Assembly (NCBI GenBank): GCA_958295665.1
Contig: OY282558.1
Span: forward strand, 339,175,106 to 339,239,105
Origin: Tipula vernalis
Lineage: Eukaryota > Arthropoda > Insecta > Diptera > Tipulidae
Length of the DNA: 64,000 nt
Direction of reading: 5' to 3'
Part shown: positions 49,501 through 52,500 of the stretch, one piece after another
Layout of the letters: each line of letters opens with the position of its first letter
How positions within the stretch are numbered: the stretch's first letter is position 1
Notes under the pieces: generated by a model
Seen by the model: only the letters and a program-made list of their open reading frames with translations
Told to the model about the DNA's origin: nothing
The model's database searches: none
Program-made: the position numbers and the translations under genes

Positions 49501-52500
49501 TAAATCCTTCAGTTTTCTGTGGAAGCCTCTTGTGAGTTTCTCTCCGTGCGAGTATTCTACCAATAAAGTTGATTTTTCGGCATTTTTTATAGACAAATAT
49601 ATTAATTGTTCATGGCAATCCCAATATTTTCGATTTGGTAAATCAGAAAAATATAGAGGCCAATCGCTCTCAATATATCTACTGAAAAAAGTAGAAATAT
49701 CTTCCCCCCTCCCCGTAATTTTAGTTACGGGACAGTTACCCGACAGACAAATTAAATTCTTAACAAATATACGTGTGGGCATAATACACACACAAATGAG
49801 GTTTCTCCATGGGTTTTTATATTTGATGTAGTTGAATAATAATTCGCTATGTCAGTACGTTCTGGCCAGATACTTAATGTATGTGGTTAGAGTGGAAATT
49901 TTTGTAGTTTGGTCGTAGCTGCCTGATGAGTAGACCATACTTTTCAGTACGAATACGAAACCAAACTACCAACAGAACTCATGGAGGGTTCTCATTTTTG
50001 CAGAGTTATACATTGGTATAACTCTGGGCCTTCAGCCAAAACTAAAATTACGGGGAGGGGGGAAGATATTTCTACTTTTTTCAGTAGATATATTGAGAGC
50101 GATTGGCCTCTATATTTTTCTGAATTACCAAATCGAAAATATTGGGATTGCCATGAACAATTAATATATTTGTCTATAAAAAATGCCGAAAAATCAACTT
50201 TATTACAGACAGACAAATTAAATTCTTAACGAGTATTCTACCATCTCCAACAAGCAGATTGAATCTGGATTCTGGACTGTTTTTAGTGCTCGCAAACCAG
50301 CTAAATCTACCCTTATTTCTACGAAATGTCAAATTAAAATGCACTTTTAAGGTTATGTTTTGTATGGAGGGTGCACTTTTAGGTTATGTTTTGTATGGAT
50401 TTTTTTTTCGAGTGTTTAGACAATTATAGCTGCCTAAAAAAAAATATTTCGCATTTTAATTATGGCATTTAATACTGAAAATACAATTAAATTAATTCAT
50501 ATGTTTAGAAATATTGAATGTTTATGGAAGATAACCGGCAAACAATTTAGAGGAACTGACTTGAAGAATGCCGCATTCCAAAAAATTGCAAAAATTTGAA
50601 GAATTAAATATATGGTTGAGAAAAAATCAAAATTAACACACAAAAAAATCTGGAAATAGGGTTTAATGAATTTTATTAATTGTTTTACGCCGTCTTTCCA
50701 TTCTGAATTCAATAATTTTGTAGTATCTTTGCTGTGCGATTTTAAAAACCTACTAATTTTTTTGACAATATTCACTGAATTTTATTTGACGTTTGAAGAA
50801 ATTATCATGAGAATAAAATGCCCAGTTATGACAATTTTTTAACAAATATTTATCAATCGATTTAAAAAAACATACACATACATAAAATTTCATGAGAGAA
50901 AGGCCGAACGGCGAAAGGTCGAATGGGTCGGAACGCCGAATGCCGAGAGGCCGAATATCGTATGGCCGAATATGTCGAAAGGTCGAATGTCTAATGGCCG
51001 ATTGGGTCGAAACGCCGAAAGTATTGAAAGGGCGAATGGCCGAACGTGTGGAAAGGCCGAATTTTCATTAAATGTTCCTTCACTTAATTAATTAAAATCA
51101 ATATTTAAAACCATTGAATTTATTTCTTAATGTAAAATGATTAATATAAATTGAAAATACGTGCTAATAAATCCTGTGTATGTAGCATATTAATGTGATC
51201 AAATTTTGTTGGAAAAAAATTATATATTTTTCTTTTTTTATTTTAATTAATTAATTTTTAATCAATGACAAAAAAAACGTAAGAAGATTTTAATGTTTAA
51301 GGCGATTTACTATTACAAAAATTTTGATAAAAATATAAACTTTGAAAATTTTCATTCATAAAAAGACGAAAAATTAAAATCAATTTCGACACAAACGGCT
51401 CTTCGACATTCGGCCTTTCGAAACAATCGGCCTTTCGATATTCGGCCTTTCGACCTATTCGGTCTTTCGACAGATTCGGCCTTTCAACAGATTCGACCTT
51501 TCGTAATTCGGCTTTTCGTTATTCGGCCTATCGACCACATTCGGCCTTTCGACATTCGGCCTTTCGGCGTTAGGCCTTTCGACATTCGGCCTTTCGGCCC
51601 TATTCCAAAATGGAAGGGCAAAAAAGTTATGCATGTGTAGTGTAAGGTATTCAAAAATGTGATATGAAAATACATTAGAAACAAACAGAATTACACGCAT
51701 ACTTTAAGTATTAACTATTATACTCCTTAGCGAGCTGTGAAAATTACACACACATTCATTGAAACATAATAAAATAATAATTTTGAAATTGTTTAATCGG
51801 AATTCTATGTTTAGTATTACTCATGCTGTTGCTGAGTTTGGTAATACGGCGAGTATAGGAAACAAAATCTATAAAAGTGATAAACAGATTCGAATGACAT
51901 TCTCTAAAGATGCACGCAAGGAAGAAGCCGCAGGAAGAAATGCTACCATCTTTCTTTAGTTCAAAATGATTAAATCAGCGATCTCATTGTGCTTTGTTCA
52001 CCGGGTTTGCCGTGACCATTTACAAAAGTCTAAATATGAAATCTTCAACAAGATTGCCGTGTATGAGTAATGGTATACTGTATTTTAAAGCGTACAGGGC
52101 AGGTTTAGATGATTAAATTAGCAGAACTGTACTTTGTTCAAGCTCACCGAGACATTGCTATACTGAAATTTAGTCATTTATATTTTTCTTTGTCAACAAA
52201 TAAATTATAAATTTAAATTTTTAATTAAACAATTAATGTCGTTAAGGTTCGTCCTCCAAACCCAATATAGAATAACTTATTGACTTTTTAAACCAAAAAT
52301 GTAACGCAATTTAAATACTGAGCGAACGGCAGCCGTCTATCTGAATTGGTTTTTCAGGCCCATCGAAGAGGCTTGAAATGATTCAATGGATACTTAAAGG
52401 TTTTCACATCATTTTTTTCTATAGCACTGTATTTATCAATTGATGTATAGTCTTCTTCACCAAAAATCCACCATTACATTAAACCATTAATCAATTATCC

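Noticed and set aside
49981..50229. Plus-strand open frame over the right copy of the inverted duplication as a gene
   Set aside because: No start context, family resemblance or splice sites; openness follows from the near-identical left copy and proves only recent duplication.
50899..51063. CRISPR-like array
   Set aside because: Units are directly adjacent and degenerate, without unique spacers, and the organism is an animal.
51455..51700. Minus-strand peptide with RPNVE repeats
   Set aside because: It is a translation of the GGCCGAA-repeat arm of the foldback-like element; the repeat is imperfect in length and the frame is not maintained through the arm.
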